Below, piece after piece: positions 54,451 to 64,000 of a stretch of 64,000 nt of DNA. The translations under genes were made by a program, and so were the position numbers. The notes under the pieces are model-generated. The model worked only from the letters and a program-made list of their open reading frames with translations, ran no database searches and was not told where the DNA came from. The stretch covers positions 6,138,001 to 6,202,000 of the forward strand of contig NC_071332.1 in assembly GCF_010183535.1 (NCBI RefSeq), given 5' to 3'. This DNA is from Caenorhabditis remanei. Taxonomy: Eukaryota > Nematoda > Chromadorea > Rhabditida > Rhabditidae. Positions within the stretch are counted from its first letter, which is position 1; the number at the start of each line of letters is the position of its first letter.

Positions 54451-57430
54451 AACTTTGCAATGCTTGGTGATACGAAAAACTCAATCTGTCAGAAAGAGAG
54501 GGCACAGAGAAGTCGGACGATCTATCTTCTCTGATCTATTCAAAGATTTATTATAAATAGATTGTCAAAACACCTTCACACACTCTAGAAATATATTTTT
54601 CTAATATAAACACGATAAAAGACGTCACCGCTATCGAAAAAACTTAACATGACTGTACTAAACTTCAGTTTTTGTCATCAAAACGTTTGGTCCTTAGAAA
54701 ATATAAAGTTCTGCAAAGTGACAATTGTACGAACTCGCCATGAGAAAATGAGAAAATGAAAGTTTTTATGGGAAAGTAATAAATCCCCAAACGCAGTTTT
54801 TTTTGTTATGTGTATAGCTGTTAATCAAATTTCTCTGAAAATGCAGAACCTATATTCCAAGGAACTCATAAAATCAAAAGAAAACGTGCAGGATACGAAG
54901 CTAAGGATACAAAGAGTTTCAGTTGGGGGGCACTTGAAATATCTGGTAGACCTCGAGACAAGACGGCTCAGCTGCTCAGAAATCGAAAGAATTAGTTGTT
55001 TTGGAGTGTCGTTTAGTTTAGGAATAATGTGAAAAATGTGGCAAAACAAAGTGCAAGGAGGAAAGGAGAAATTCTACTTTTTGGTTGGCAGTGACACCTT
55101 ATGGGATATAAAAAATGGAAGAAGAAAGAACGAGAATCGGAATTCTTGGAGCGCACAAAAACGGAATCTCGGGCAACTAAATTGTATTTAATTGAATAGT
55201 TTTCGAAAGGAATCCTCCACGGACCAGAGGACAACTAGACGACAGAGCAGAGTTAAACTTTCTAGTCAACACAAAAACGGGAGACCGCCCCAATGTCTCC
55301 GGTCAGTCAATTCAGAATATCTTTTTTCTTCTTCTTCTTGAGAAGAGAAAATAGAAAAAGAAGAAGTGAAGCGGAAGACTACACGAAACAATCAGTGAGA
55401 AATGCTGGGGTTGAAAAAGAGCCCAAGGACTTGCTCATCACTTATGCGCCTACCATTTCCTGGGAAAAAACATACGAGAGAAGGGCGTTTCGAAACGCAT
55501 TTTTAATTTAATGACTTTGAGAAGAAAAGGACACAAGCACTCACACCGGTGGGAGAGAAGTGTTGCAAAAAGTGGTATTTTCGGATTTTTCTTCTGCAGA
55601 ACCCGACGAGAAACAGTGAACAGTAGCAAATTTTGAGTTTAGATTTTCAACTTTTTTCGTATTTTCGATATGTGGAGCCAGGTGATGAAGAATATAATGG
55701 AATCTGATGAGTCTTGAGATCTGGTGTTCATATTTTCTTCTTTTTTGGTGATTGTCGTGTTTTTAAGCTGGTATTTTGCAGATTTTGATTGGGTGCAAAG
55801 CTACGTTCTTCTCTGCGTAGCGACTGGAGACACAATACGTGGATACGGAATTTGCCATCACGGTAGTTTAAAATCCATCAGTTTTTGCAATACGTCAAGC
55901 ATCGAGAACCTATGTATTGACTGCTCAGCGACGGCGTAGCAACTCAAAACGTAATACGCAGATACGGAGTTTGTAAAATATTTCGATTGAAAATCCCATT
56001 CTTTTAATACTAAAAAGTTTGATTGGAGCGCGTTTGCATTCTTTTTATGACCTCCATAGGTATTTTTACCTCTTGACTCAAAACAGACGTGAGTAAACCG
56101 AATGATCTTGAAAGGCAAGACTTTTAGATTTATCTCGGAGCTCCCCGAACTCATTTTTAAACTTTGTCTTCTTTTTGAAGTCGACTGATAGAAGACTTCC
56201 AGCCAGACAGTTCATTACTGTAGCTTTCCACGACACAGCCACATAATGAAACTCATTTAAAAACATCAAAAACTCACATTTTTCAAATTTCGACACAAAA
56301 TCCAGGAATATGAATTCAAACAGAATATTCGTGTGATGTTGGGCTGGTGGAGGTGTGACAAAAAAAACAAAAGACAGAACGTGTGAGTCTCCTTCTGACG
56401 ACTTTGTGTGTGTGCAGAGAGTAGAAATATAGGCACCAAATAATAACAAATTCAATTGCTCGCAACGGGGCACGAGAATCCACGGAACAAGGAGTTGGGA
56501 TGCACTAGGAAAGGAGCACCGAACGATTTTGCATATTTGACGTGTTCGCAAATCTGGTTACGTGGAAAGGGAAATTGAATGGGAAGAGTGATGAGAAGTA
56601 GTGGGGAACGAAGAAGTGAATGAGGGCGGATTTCATGAATAAAATGGGACAAAAAGTGACAAATTGTAGGGCGGAGAGCTCTGGTGCTCTCCGTAGTCAG
56701 AAGGCACAACAGGAAAAGAACGCTGAGGGAAATTAGGCGTGCAAAGATTTCAGAGATGCATTGCATTTTTTCAGCACTATTGTACTAGTTTTCTTTGAAT
56801 TCTGAAAAGGTGCTGGTGCGTTTTAACAGTTTTCTCTCTAGCAAGGATCTAAAAGTGTAATGACCAAATTCGACTTGTTGTTTCATTCAAAATCGTCTGG
56901 TCTCAAAACGTATTATTTCAAAACGTCACACAGTTACGAGATTTGGTTCCAACTTTCTTGTTTTTTCTTGTACCATAGCTACCGTAATCCTACCGTACAA
57001 AATGCCTGGTTTCTGAAATGTCTCGCATCCTATATTCAGATTTTCAAGCTCACCAGCCAATTTATTTTCTTCTGATTCTGTTCACTGATTCTTCTCCATT
57101 TTTTCAGAAGAAATCAAACTGATTATCCTCTCTTGTGTTCTAATCACCGTTTGAACACTCATTCCCTCCCAGACATGTTCCTTCATCACTCAACAAGTCG
57201 TCATTATCCAGTTCCAGCAATGAAGTGTAATAGAGGAGGAAAAAGGCAACATCCATACACCGGTTATCATCATCTTCCTCCCTCTGTTTCTTTATCACCT
57301 CCCCCTTGTGTAATGCACTTTTTCATTTGAGGGGAATAGTGAGAGAGACCGTATTCATCCATGGCACGCGCATTCCTATCTCTCACTCATGGATACTATC
57401 AACACCTTCTTCTTTTCTCCCGAAACGTAC

Positions 57431-57474
57431 CTGTTGTTCGCCTCGTCCCGATTGATCTTGTCGCCAATAATCAT
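57431..57474 (-). CDS. shw-3: Candidate first coding exon of the Shaw channel
   Basis: On the minus strand an ATG at 57474 opens 14 codons plus two bases (MIIGDKINRDEANN) that end at an AG/GTACG donor. Joining to the channel exon that starts at 47294 gives [19 protein letters not shown], with the correct phase into the T1 domain. Other Kv3/Shaw channels carry a short polar N-terminus just before the same N-V-G-G motif. An acceptor TTTTGCAG also precedes this exon (at 57498-57505), so a further 5' exon may exist. Support is frame, splice sites and length only. Confidence 0.5.
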
Positions 57475-59078
57475 AATGTCGAGTGGGTGGGAATACCTGC
57501 AAAATGAAGAAATTACGAAAGGGCAACAATGATAACGGAGGGGAACACATAAAGAGATGATGGATGATGGATTGAAAAATAAAGAGAAGGGAGGGAGGAT
57601 AAAAGTGAGAATATGTAGATACACTTCGAGATATGACGGGATACATTTTGATTGTCTTACTGAATTTTTTCGAATATTTTCTTTTCTGGATTCCAATTTT
57701 ACTTTTTTGCTCGAACTTCCTTAGACAAACTGTGGGCAAGAACAGTACCAGCTTCTCAAAAGCTCTGGAGTAAACCTCGTACAAGGTTTTAAACAACCAT
57801 TAGCCCCGCTAATAGCAAAGGTTAGCCATGTTCTATTTAAGACTCGGGCAGGAATTAGGCAAGTCTTGGACCAGTCTTTGAAGAGCTCAGCTTTAAGGAG
57901 AGCAAACCTTAAAAAAGCTTTAGACGGGATATGGTTAGCTTTGGGCAGTCCGAGCCGAGCAAGTTTTAGGAAAGTTCCAGATAAAATGTTGTCTATAATC
58001 AGGCGAAGCTCTAGACAGATCTCATGCTCAAGCTTTAGACAAGTTTTAAACAAGTCTCAAAATCTTTCGGGAATCTAGACTTTATTTCAACTCTTAACCG
58101 GAACCTCTAGCGGAATTCCTTCTGAAATTACCTTCAAATTTCTTGAAACAGGTTTCCAAATTCAAATCCAAACTCTCCCGAAAATTCGCTCTTCCACGAA
58201 ATCCTCCCTTTTTCACGTTCTCCTCCACACCTCCCAGTTTTTCTGAATATCAAATTTCCATTCCTCGAAATCGTACTGTAATCAGAATCCTCAATTACCC
58301 ACTACCCAAATTCCTCTTTCTGATCTAGAATCGGCATCATCCAACCTCAAAAATTCCTCAACCATCCGGTATCGAATCTCGTTTCCGCCCATTCTCGATT
58401 TTTTATTCTCTCATTTCCCAATTCAAAAGGTCTTGATCATCACGGAAAAATGCTTCTCAATAATGATTAGACGGAAAAATTGTCGAAAAAATCCAGTTAG
58501 CCATGGAAATCCAAAGCGAAGGTTGATGATCCATCAAACAAGCGGACAACATAGCAAAAACTCGATTTTTTTCTCGCTTCTCCCTCAACCCATTTTATCG
58601 TTATCGACACCAGTCTCCGTGAATGGTGCCTCCGCCCTCCGGATGACTATATGACGACGGCCCCCTTCTTCACACTCTTTTTGTCATCCACAAGTGTACA
58701 AATACAGAAGAAGATGTATCTACGGGTATACTACCTTTCTATCCAAATTTATCCTATAATTGTCTCAATTTTCTCCTTCCCTTTTTCTTATCATCTCGGC
58801 GACCGTTCATGGATAGAAATAGAATGAACGCACTTGACTGCGCAATCTATACGTATTACGCAACAATTCCGTACCCGTTCCTTACTAGAAACCGGGGTGA
58901 TTATTAGGCGATTCAGAAGAATCTAGAACTATTAGTCACGCCTTAATGACCAGATTTAGCTAGTGAAAATGAATTGGTTTGATTTATTAGCATGTTGTTG
59001 TTGTTCTCATTCATTTTCTCCCTATATATTCCCATAGTTTCCTTCACTTTCTCAATTGAATCTCACTCAATTTCAGCC
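57475..59078. other. Upstream region between channel and TSP1 genes
   Basis: About 1.6 kb holding the presumed 5' region of the channel gene and the promoter of the TSP1 gene. It includes a degenerate repeat at 57730-58080 and AT-rich sequence. No gene is supportable. Confidence 0.45.
57730..58080. repeat. Degenerate AGCTTTAGACAAGT repeat
   Basis: Words such as AGCTTTAGACAAGTTT, GCTCTAGACAGATCTC, AAAAAGCTTTAGACGGG and GGCAAGTCTTGGACC recur at irregular spacings of about 25-30 bp across 350 bp. It looks like an old, diverged tandem repeat. Confidence 0.5.
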
Positions 59079-61762
59079 ATGAACCGGTGCATTTTGCTCG
59101 CTCTTTTACCACTTATCACAGCTATTCCAGTTGCAGTTAACATTGATGATCAAGACGTAAGTTTTCGAGAATCTATTCGTTTTGAAAACCAAGAAATGAG
59201 TATTCCAGGCAGTAAATCTCGGAGCCTACGACCGAGCACGATTTGACTTGGTCGAATCATTTCACCCACTTCAGCCAGCATCCGCAGTAACAAGTGAGTT
59301 GAAACAAAAAAGTAGACGATCAGAAAAATAGAAATATGATATAGAATTGGACTAGTTGTTTCGCTGCCAAAATCATTCAAAAGTAATTTGAGACTTACCT
59401 GGAGGTAGAGGGGGGTGAGCAGACTAATTGTGAACAAATATTTTGGTGGATTCAATTGTTTTTAGTGTTTTGGTTGGGAGTTGTTGCAAGAATGGAGAGG
59501 GGGTGAGGGGGGGGAGGGATTCGAAAAGAGTAATAAAAAATAAGTCTTATCTGGAAATCTTGAAACATTTATGTAATGGGTGTCAATCTTTGTTCAAGTA
59601 AGTACATACTGAGGTTAGAGTTATAGAGCAATTCTAGAGGGTTGGGGTTCGCTAACATAACGGAATAGAATATGCGTTGAAAATTTAAAATTGTAGATCG
59701 AATGAGCCTAGATTGCCATAAGCTGATTGGCCGCTTTCCGGGCAAGCTTGACCATGAAATATAGGAAATTCTAGTTAGATATCTCTCGAAATTTCTACAA
59801 TTATGCTCCGCGGAAATCGATCAAAAATGCTTGGAATTCGTTTTATAGAAACATGTTCTATTAAGTCTGATGGTTTTGTGAAATTGGAAATCTGTATTTC
59901 TAGAGACTTGAAAATACAATAACGCACATTATCTTTTTCTTGTGACGTCTTAATTTGATCTGTTACGATTTCATAGGAGCAAAGTTGCTAAAGTTTTGCT
60001 CCCCATAACACTAGTCAGATAACTTTTAGGCATTATCTCTAAATCTTCTGACACCTCAAAACAAAACCTCAAAGAGTCTAAACTGAACAATTCCAGATGA
60101 CCAAATAGCCGAAGTCCGTGCCAAAGCAGCGGGAGTAAAACAAAACGAGGCATTGATTTCAATCGACTTGCCAACACAAATGCAATCCGGAAATCCAGCA
60201 AGAATCCCAGAGAGTAAGCGACGAGCCAAATTAGAGAAGGGCGAATCCAGACTTGTGAAAAAAAAACAACAAAAATATCACAGGGGAGAAATACATGAGC
60301 CATGAGAGACACGTTTTAACAAAATTACTATCGGTTTAAGACACCAAGAAAAATGGGAAAAATGGGGAAGAAAGAAGAAGGAGAAGGCGGGCAGAAAAAT
60401 AGGGGGAGAATATTTTAGAAGAATAGGAAACCAGGAGAATAGACACAATGTGAATTAGTTATTGAAAGAGGACACCGAAAGAGGGTAAACTTTTATGTGC
60501 TTGAATTTATAAGATTAGCAACAAATCCTATTTAGAATTAGAGATTTAGGTAAGGAAGAAGATCTGCAAAGGTTTAGAGTAGAGCTGGAAGCCATTGAAC
60601 ATATTTTGGAACGTTTTTTTGGATTCTGCTTCCGGTTTCAAAAAATGTTATTTTTAGTGATTTAGAAAGAGGGTCAAATTTGAACTTCAAAAAAAAAATA
60701 GAGTTTTGGCTTCTTCTTCTTCCTCGTTTTTGTTTTTGCTAAAGTTCGATAAGAAAGTCTATAGTTTCTTTATTAGAATCGAGTTTCAAAGTTTTTAGAA
60801 TTTTCCATTAAAATCTTTCTATCTGAAGAGCATTTCCTGGATGCTCACAATCAGAATTCATTTTTCCAATTATCCGGAAGATTCAGGTTGACTTCAAAAA
60901 ACTAAATATGCCCAGAGAAATAGTGATTAAATCGTTTTGTAATGATTTTGATTTGAGAGAAAGAGACACTTCTCAAGAGTATTATAAAACTGACATTTCT
61001 AGTTTCAAAGGCGTTCTCAGCTTATTTCTTGGAGATAAAACACCATGTCGTTCTAATAAGAGCATCATCTTAACTATCTATCGGTTTAAAATAATTGTAA
61101 GTTTCGTAACCAAATCTAATAGTAAGATCAAAAAAATAATTAGAATGATCATACTGTCTGGAGCAAGTTAAAAGTGAGTGAATAGAAATTCTCAGCAGTT
61201 TTCTACTCATTTTGTACCATTTTGTGCAACTAGAATAAGTTTTAAAATTATAAACACGGAAAGAAATAGAAATCCCATTTCATAGACTTGTAACTAAAAT
61301 CGTGAAAATAAGAAAAATATACATAAAAAAGCAAAACATCGGGAGATGCTATAATTCGATTTGATTCGCAAGTTTCAATATTTCTTGTTGATTCCCTCGA
61401 GAGATGAAAGTGTCGTCTATCCACGCCTCTCATCTCAATTCTAATCCTTTTTTATCTGTTTTTCAAAATGGAAACCTTATTTTTCAGGATTGGCGTTCGG
61501 AGAGTGGACTGAGTGGACTTCATGGTCAGTCTGTCAGAATGGAGAGAGATCTAGAGTCCGTACTTGTGTCTCCAGAAGACCAGCTCTTCGTGTTGTCTGT
61601 CATGGAGATGCTATTGAGGTAACTAAACTGTCTTCGTTGGTTATAACTCATCGAATGTATTTTCAGATCGAGAAGTGCTACGTTGACGCCGGAGAGGGAC
61701 ATATTCCAGTAGCCGCCGATCCATGGTCAATCGAAAGAGAAATCAGCGGAGATTTTGCTTAA
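59079..61762 (+). CDS. Secreted protein with one thrombospondin type 1 repeat
   Basis: Five exons (59079-59156, 59209-59293, 60097-60213, 61488-61618, 61667-61762) give 168 aa. A signal peptide (MNRCILLALLPLITAIPVAV) leads to a polar region of about 75 residues. A single TSP1 repeat follows, starting FGEWTEWTSWSVCQNGERSR and continuing VRTCVSRR, VVCHGDAIE and CYVDAGE, so the W-x-x-W-x-x-W motif and the conserved cysteines are present. TSP1 repeats bind glycosaminoglycans or matrix proteins and often carry C-mannose on the tryptophans. Introns 2 (800 bp) and 3 (1.3 kb) are long. The start follows TTTCAGCC, a trans-splice-like acceptor. The biological role is not known to me. Confidence 0.8.
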
Positions 61763-62312
61763 AAACTGAAAGAAACGACATCTAGAGAAGACCTCATCAA
61801 TTAATAATTCACACTCATTTTCTCACAATCAGTTCTCGAATTGTATGCACTAATTGTTATTTCATTTTCCTCTTTTGATTCAATCTAATAATAATTTATT
61901 AAAGATGTTTTCCTTGCTTATTTGTGGACACATTGGTTTTATAAGTTCGAGTTTGAAAGCTTGGAACATAGGAAGAATGAGAGAAAATCAAACTAAAAAA
62001 TCTGTAACTGACTTAAATTTTGCCGAATCTTCTGAAACTGTAATTACCATCTGCAGTGAATATTCATAATACTTCCTTTCTTTTTTTGAAATCAGACATT
62101 GCGGTTTTGTGTCTTTTCCTTCGGTTGCTATAGGCAGTGTAAATACGTATCTACTGCAGAGAAGGACTGTGCACCAACTGTCTGGCATCCCCCAACGTCT
62201 TCTACCCGCAATGAATCAACATTTGTCTATCGACCCTCTCCACCGTCACTCTCGTTCACCTTTTTTCTCACAACGCCATTCGACTTTTTGCATCCATTCG
62301 CTCAAATAGAAT
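61763..62312. other. Spacer between TSP1 and F-box genes
   Basis: About 550 bp with AATAAT/ATTAAAG words after the TSP1 stop and the promoter of the following gene. Open frames near 62100-62310 have no splice-consistent pattern. Confidence 0.5.
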
Positions 62313-63670
62313 ATGGCGACTTTCTCGAAATTTCCACTTCTTCGTCTTCCTATCATTGCATTGAACAAATGTTTGCAATTATTGAATCCTTTTGAAGTGT
62401 AAGTTTTACTGATATGATTTGAGTTCTCCTAACGGTTCAATTCAGAATAGCAATGTCGATGTGCAGCAAATCAATGAAAATGTTGTGCAAAGAAAGCCGT
62501 AGTAAGAAACAATGGAACAGTCGAATATCCTCTTTTCAATTGAGATTCTCCTTCAATTTAGAAATAAGTTTTTACTTTCACGGTTATAGGTCCACGTGGA
62601 CTATAAGATTTCCAAAAAGTAATCTGTCATGGATATTCAACCGATTGTCATATTTTATTGGATCCAGTTGGTTTGCAATTGGGAAAAACAGCTTGCGTTT
62701 GTCGTCATGGGAGCCTACAGAAATAAGCAACACATTCAACTTTTTTGGGTGGGTCAATATCGTCTTTATTTGACAATATTTCAAGACAAATATTTCAGAA
62801 CACGCATTCCAACCCACCAGTATCACTTATCTGCGGAACATCGAGAAATTTCTATTTTTCATGAATGGGTTATGCATTTATCAGAGTTATTTAAAGTTTC
62901 TTTGAAAGATATTATGTTGGAATTTCAACATTTCGATCAGCAGACAACTGACTTAATAACAGAGCTGTTTATTTTCCAAAATAACAATAGTCGTCTGAAC
63001 ACTTGTTTTCTAGAAAACAATAAACTTCTGGGAAGGATGGAGGAAAACCTCATTACTTCTATATTGAATCGACAAAATGCTCAAAAAACGCTGAAATTGG
63101 ATTTCGAATTCAGCCCTCAGTTTGGTTTCAACATTATTAATTTGAAGAATCATCCAAAATATTTAATCATAACACATTCTCATTGGGTGGATATCAACAT
63201 TGTATTTGAAATGAGATGTTCATTTATCCGATTACAAAAATCAAACTTTTCGAAGGATCAATGCAAAATGTTGATTGAAAAATGGAAGGAAGGATGGACA
63301 CCTAAATGGTCCACTCTGCAAATTGAATATTCTGAGAGTCTAGATGTTGATTACTGTGTCAATGAGCCAAATGCTGAAATCAAACCAACTGAACAACATG
63401 ATGCAGATGCAGAGTGAGTGATATTGAAAGGAATTTCTTATTCAAATAAATTAAATATTTTCCAGGCTGCTTATCAGTTGGTATAGAATAAGAGCTGAAG
63501 AACAAATACACGATTTCGAGTTGTACGAAACCAGATGTCATATCATCAGACGATCAGATGAGTGCATTCTAACATTTTCAACGAAATTCGAGAATTACGG
63601 AAGAATGAAGATTGTTTCAAAGTCTGATGAAGTGTCTCATGATAGAGTATACTCCAAGTATTTTATATGA
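62313..63670 (+). CDS. F-box protein with FBA_2-like domain
   Basis: Four exons (62313-62398, 62446-62748, 62799-63413, 63466-63670) give 402 aa. The N-terminus is an F-box split by intron 1 (FSKFPLLRLPIIALNKCLQL, LNPFEVIAMSMCSKSMKML). The remainder matches the FBA_2 layout: a variable beta region, then WVMHLSELFKVSLKDIMLEF, NNKLLGRMEENLITSIL, LKLDFEFSPQF, and the CSFIRLQKSNFSKDQCKML / EKWKEGWTPKWSTLQIEY segment that corresponds to a leucine-rich-like end. It should act as an SCF substrate adaptor. It belongs to the same broad FBXB class as the 16-34 kb genes but is a distant member with different intron phases, so it was not created by that local duplication. Confidence 0.82.
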
Positions 63671-64000
63671 GTTTATGGTTTTTTTGATAAATATGTTTTC
63701 TAGAACTTCCAGTTTACAGTGTACAAATATCCTATAACAAAATGTTCTTAAAATTTTTCCAACTCGTATCTTCTTTTGCTGTCTCGTGTATATTTCAATA
63801 TTATTCAACATCATTTCAGGTTCATCACTGTATTATTTTATATTGGGTTTCGTCAAAAATGTATGAATATCTTTTCTTTTTTGTTGCACAATAAAATCAT
63901 TGTAATCTTCTAAATCTGAAATTTCGACCTTCAAAATATCCATTTATTTTTAAGAAAAGTATTGAGATCAAAATTGAATTTCATTGGTATTTCATCACTG
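63671..64000. other. 3' flank to window end
   Basis: AT-rich sequence with AATAAA near 63889. Nothing further is seen before the window ends. Confidence 0.5.

Larger units (their letters stand above)
47295..57430. other. Long repeat-rich interval, probable first intron of the Shaw channel
   Basis: About 10.1 kb holds no gene I can support. Acceptor TTTTCAG at 47295-47301 opens the channel exon on one side, and a matching donor GTACG at 57426-57430 follows a plausible first coding exon on the other, so the interval is best read as one intron of the minus-strand channel. Contents include TACTGTA-rich and AT-rich repeats, a degenerate GATTC-rich stretch, poly-purine runs (AGAGAGAGAGAGATAGAGAG near 50101) and long purine/pyrimidine-skewed tracts at 53.0-53.9 kb. 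Regulatory elements for neuronal expression could lie here but none can be named. Confidence 0.5.

Noticed and set aside
60908..61171. 87-codon plus-strand frame in intron 3 of the TSP1 gene
   Set aside because: It starts with ATG and has mixed composition, but no acceptor or donor fits the TSP1 frame and I see no known motif. It could be tested for expression but I cannot support it.

Overview
The window reads as a Caenorhabditis-type nematode chromosome. Introns are short (about 45-60 bp) with GTAAGT/GTGAGT donors and TTTTCAG acceptors, one gene pair looks like an operon with an SL2-type acceptor, and the gene families are nematode families (ground-like, DUF1679 kinase-like, FBXB/FBA_2 F-box, serpentine receptor, BTB). 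The order TANGO2-like, SRP receptor beta, lin-46, pinin, Shaw potassium channel, together with eif-3.K and DUF1679, matches what I remember of the R186/T16G1 region of C. elegans chromosome V. That synteny is recalled, not computed, and I cannot name the species. Exon boundaries were read by eye from splice sites, and frame arithmetic closes for every gene given with exons.

Layout. 0.4-3.6 kb: a DUF1679 kinase-like gene and a BTB gene (minus strand). 4.5-6.1 kb: a secreted ground-like gene. 6.4-9.9 kb: a minus-strand gene joining ankyrin repeats to a GH20 hexosaminidase-like domain that lacks the catalytic acid pair, with a 76-aa gene nested in one intron on the opposite strand. 10.4-12.1 kb: D-aminoacyl-tRNA deacylase and eif-3.K, a probable operon. 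12.3-15.3 kb: a two-domain rhodanese/MPST with an N-terminal membrane anchor.

14-38 kb is the accessory part: two copies of a unit (rhodanese 5' exons, TANGO2-like gene, FBXB F-box gene(s), chemoreceptor, SRP receptor beta). Copy 1 keeps the whole rhodanese gene, but its receptor and SRP receptor beta genes are broken. Copy 2 keeps the intact receptor and SRP receptor beta genes, but only the first two rhodanese exons. A young LTR element with identical 275-bp LTRs, carrying protease and integrase but no reverse transcriptase, sits in copy 1. Two small inverted-repeat elements have landed in an F-box pseudogene in copy 2.

38.7-44.2 kb holds a small L33-like mitochondrial ribosomal protein gene, lin-46 with a 36-nt GGAG-containing leader, a block of C-rich repeats, and pinin. 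44.7-57.5 kb is a Shaw-type voltage-gated potassium channel whose first coding exon appears to lie 10 kb upstream, so most of 47.3-57.4 kb is one large repeat-rich intron. 59-63.7 kb holds a secreted single-TSP1 protein and another F-box/FBA_2 gene.

The genes do not form one pathway. Housekeeping functions (translation, protein targeting, splicing, sulfur metabolism, haem handling) are interleaved with fast-evolving nematode families, and the duplicated block shows how those families expand and decay.
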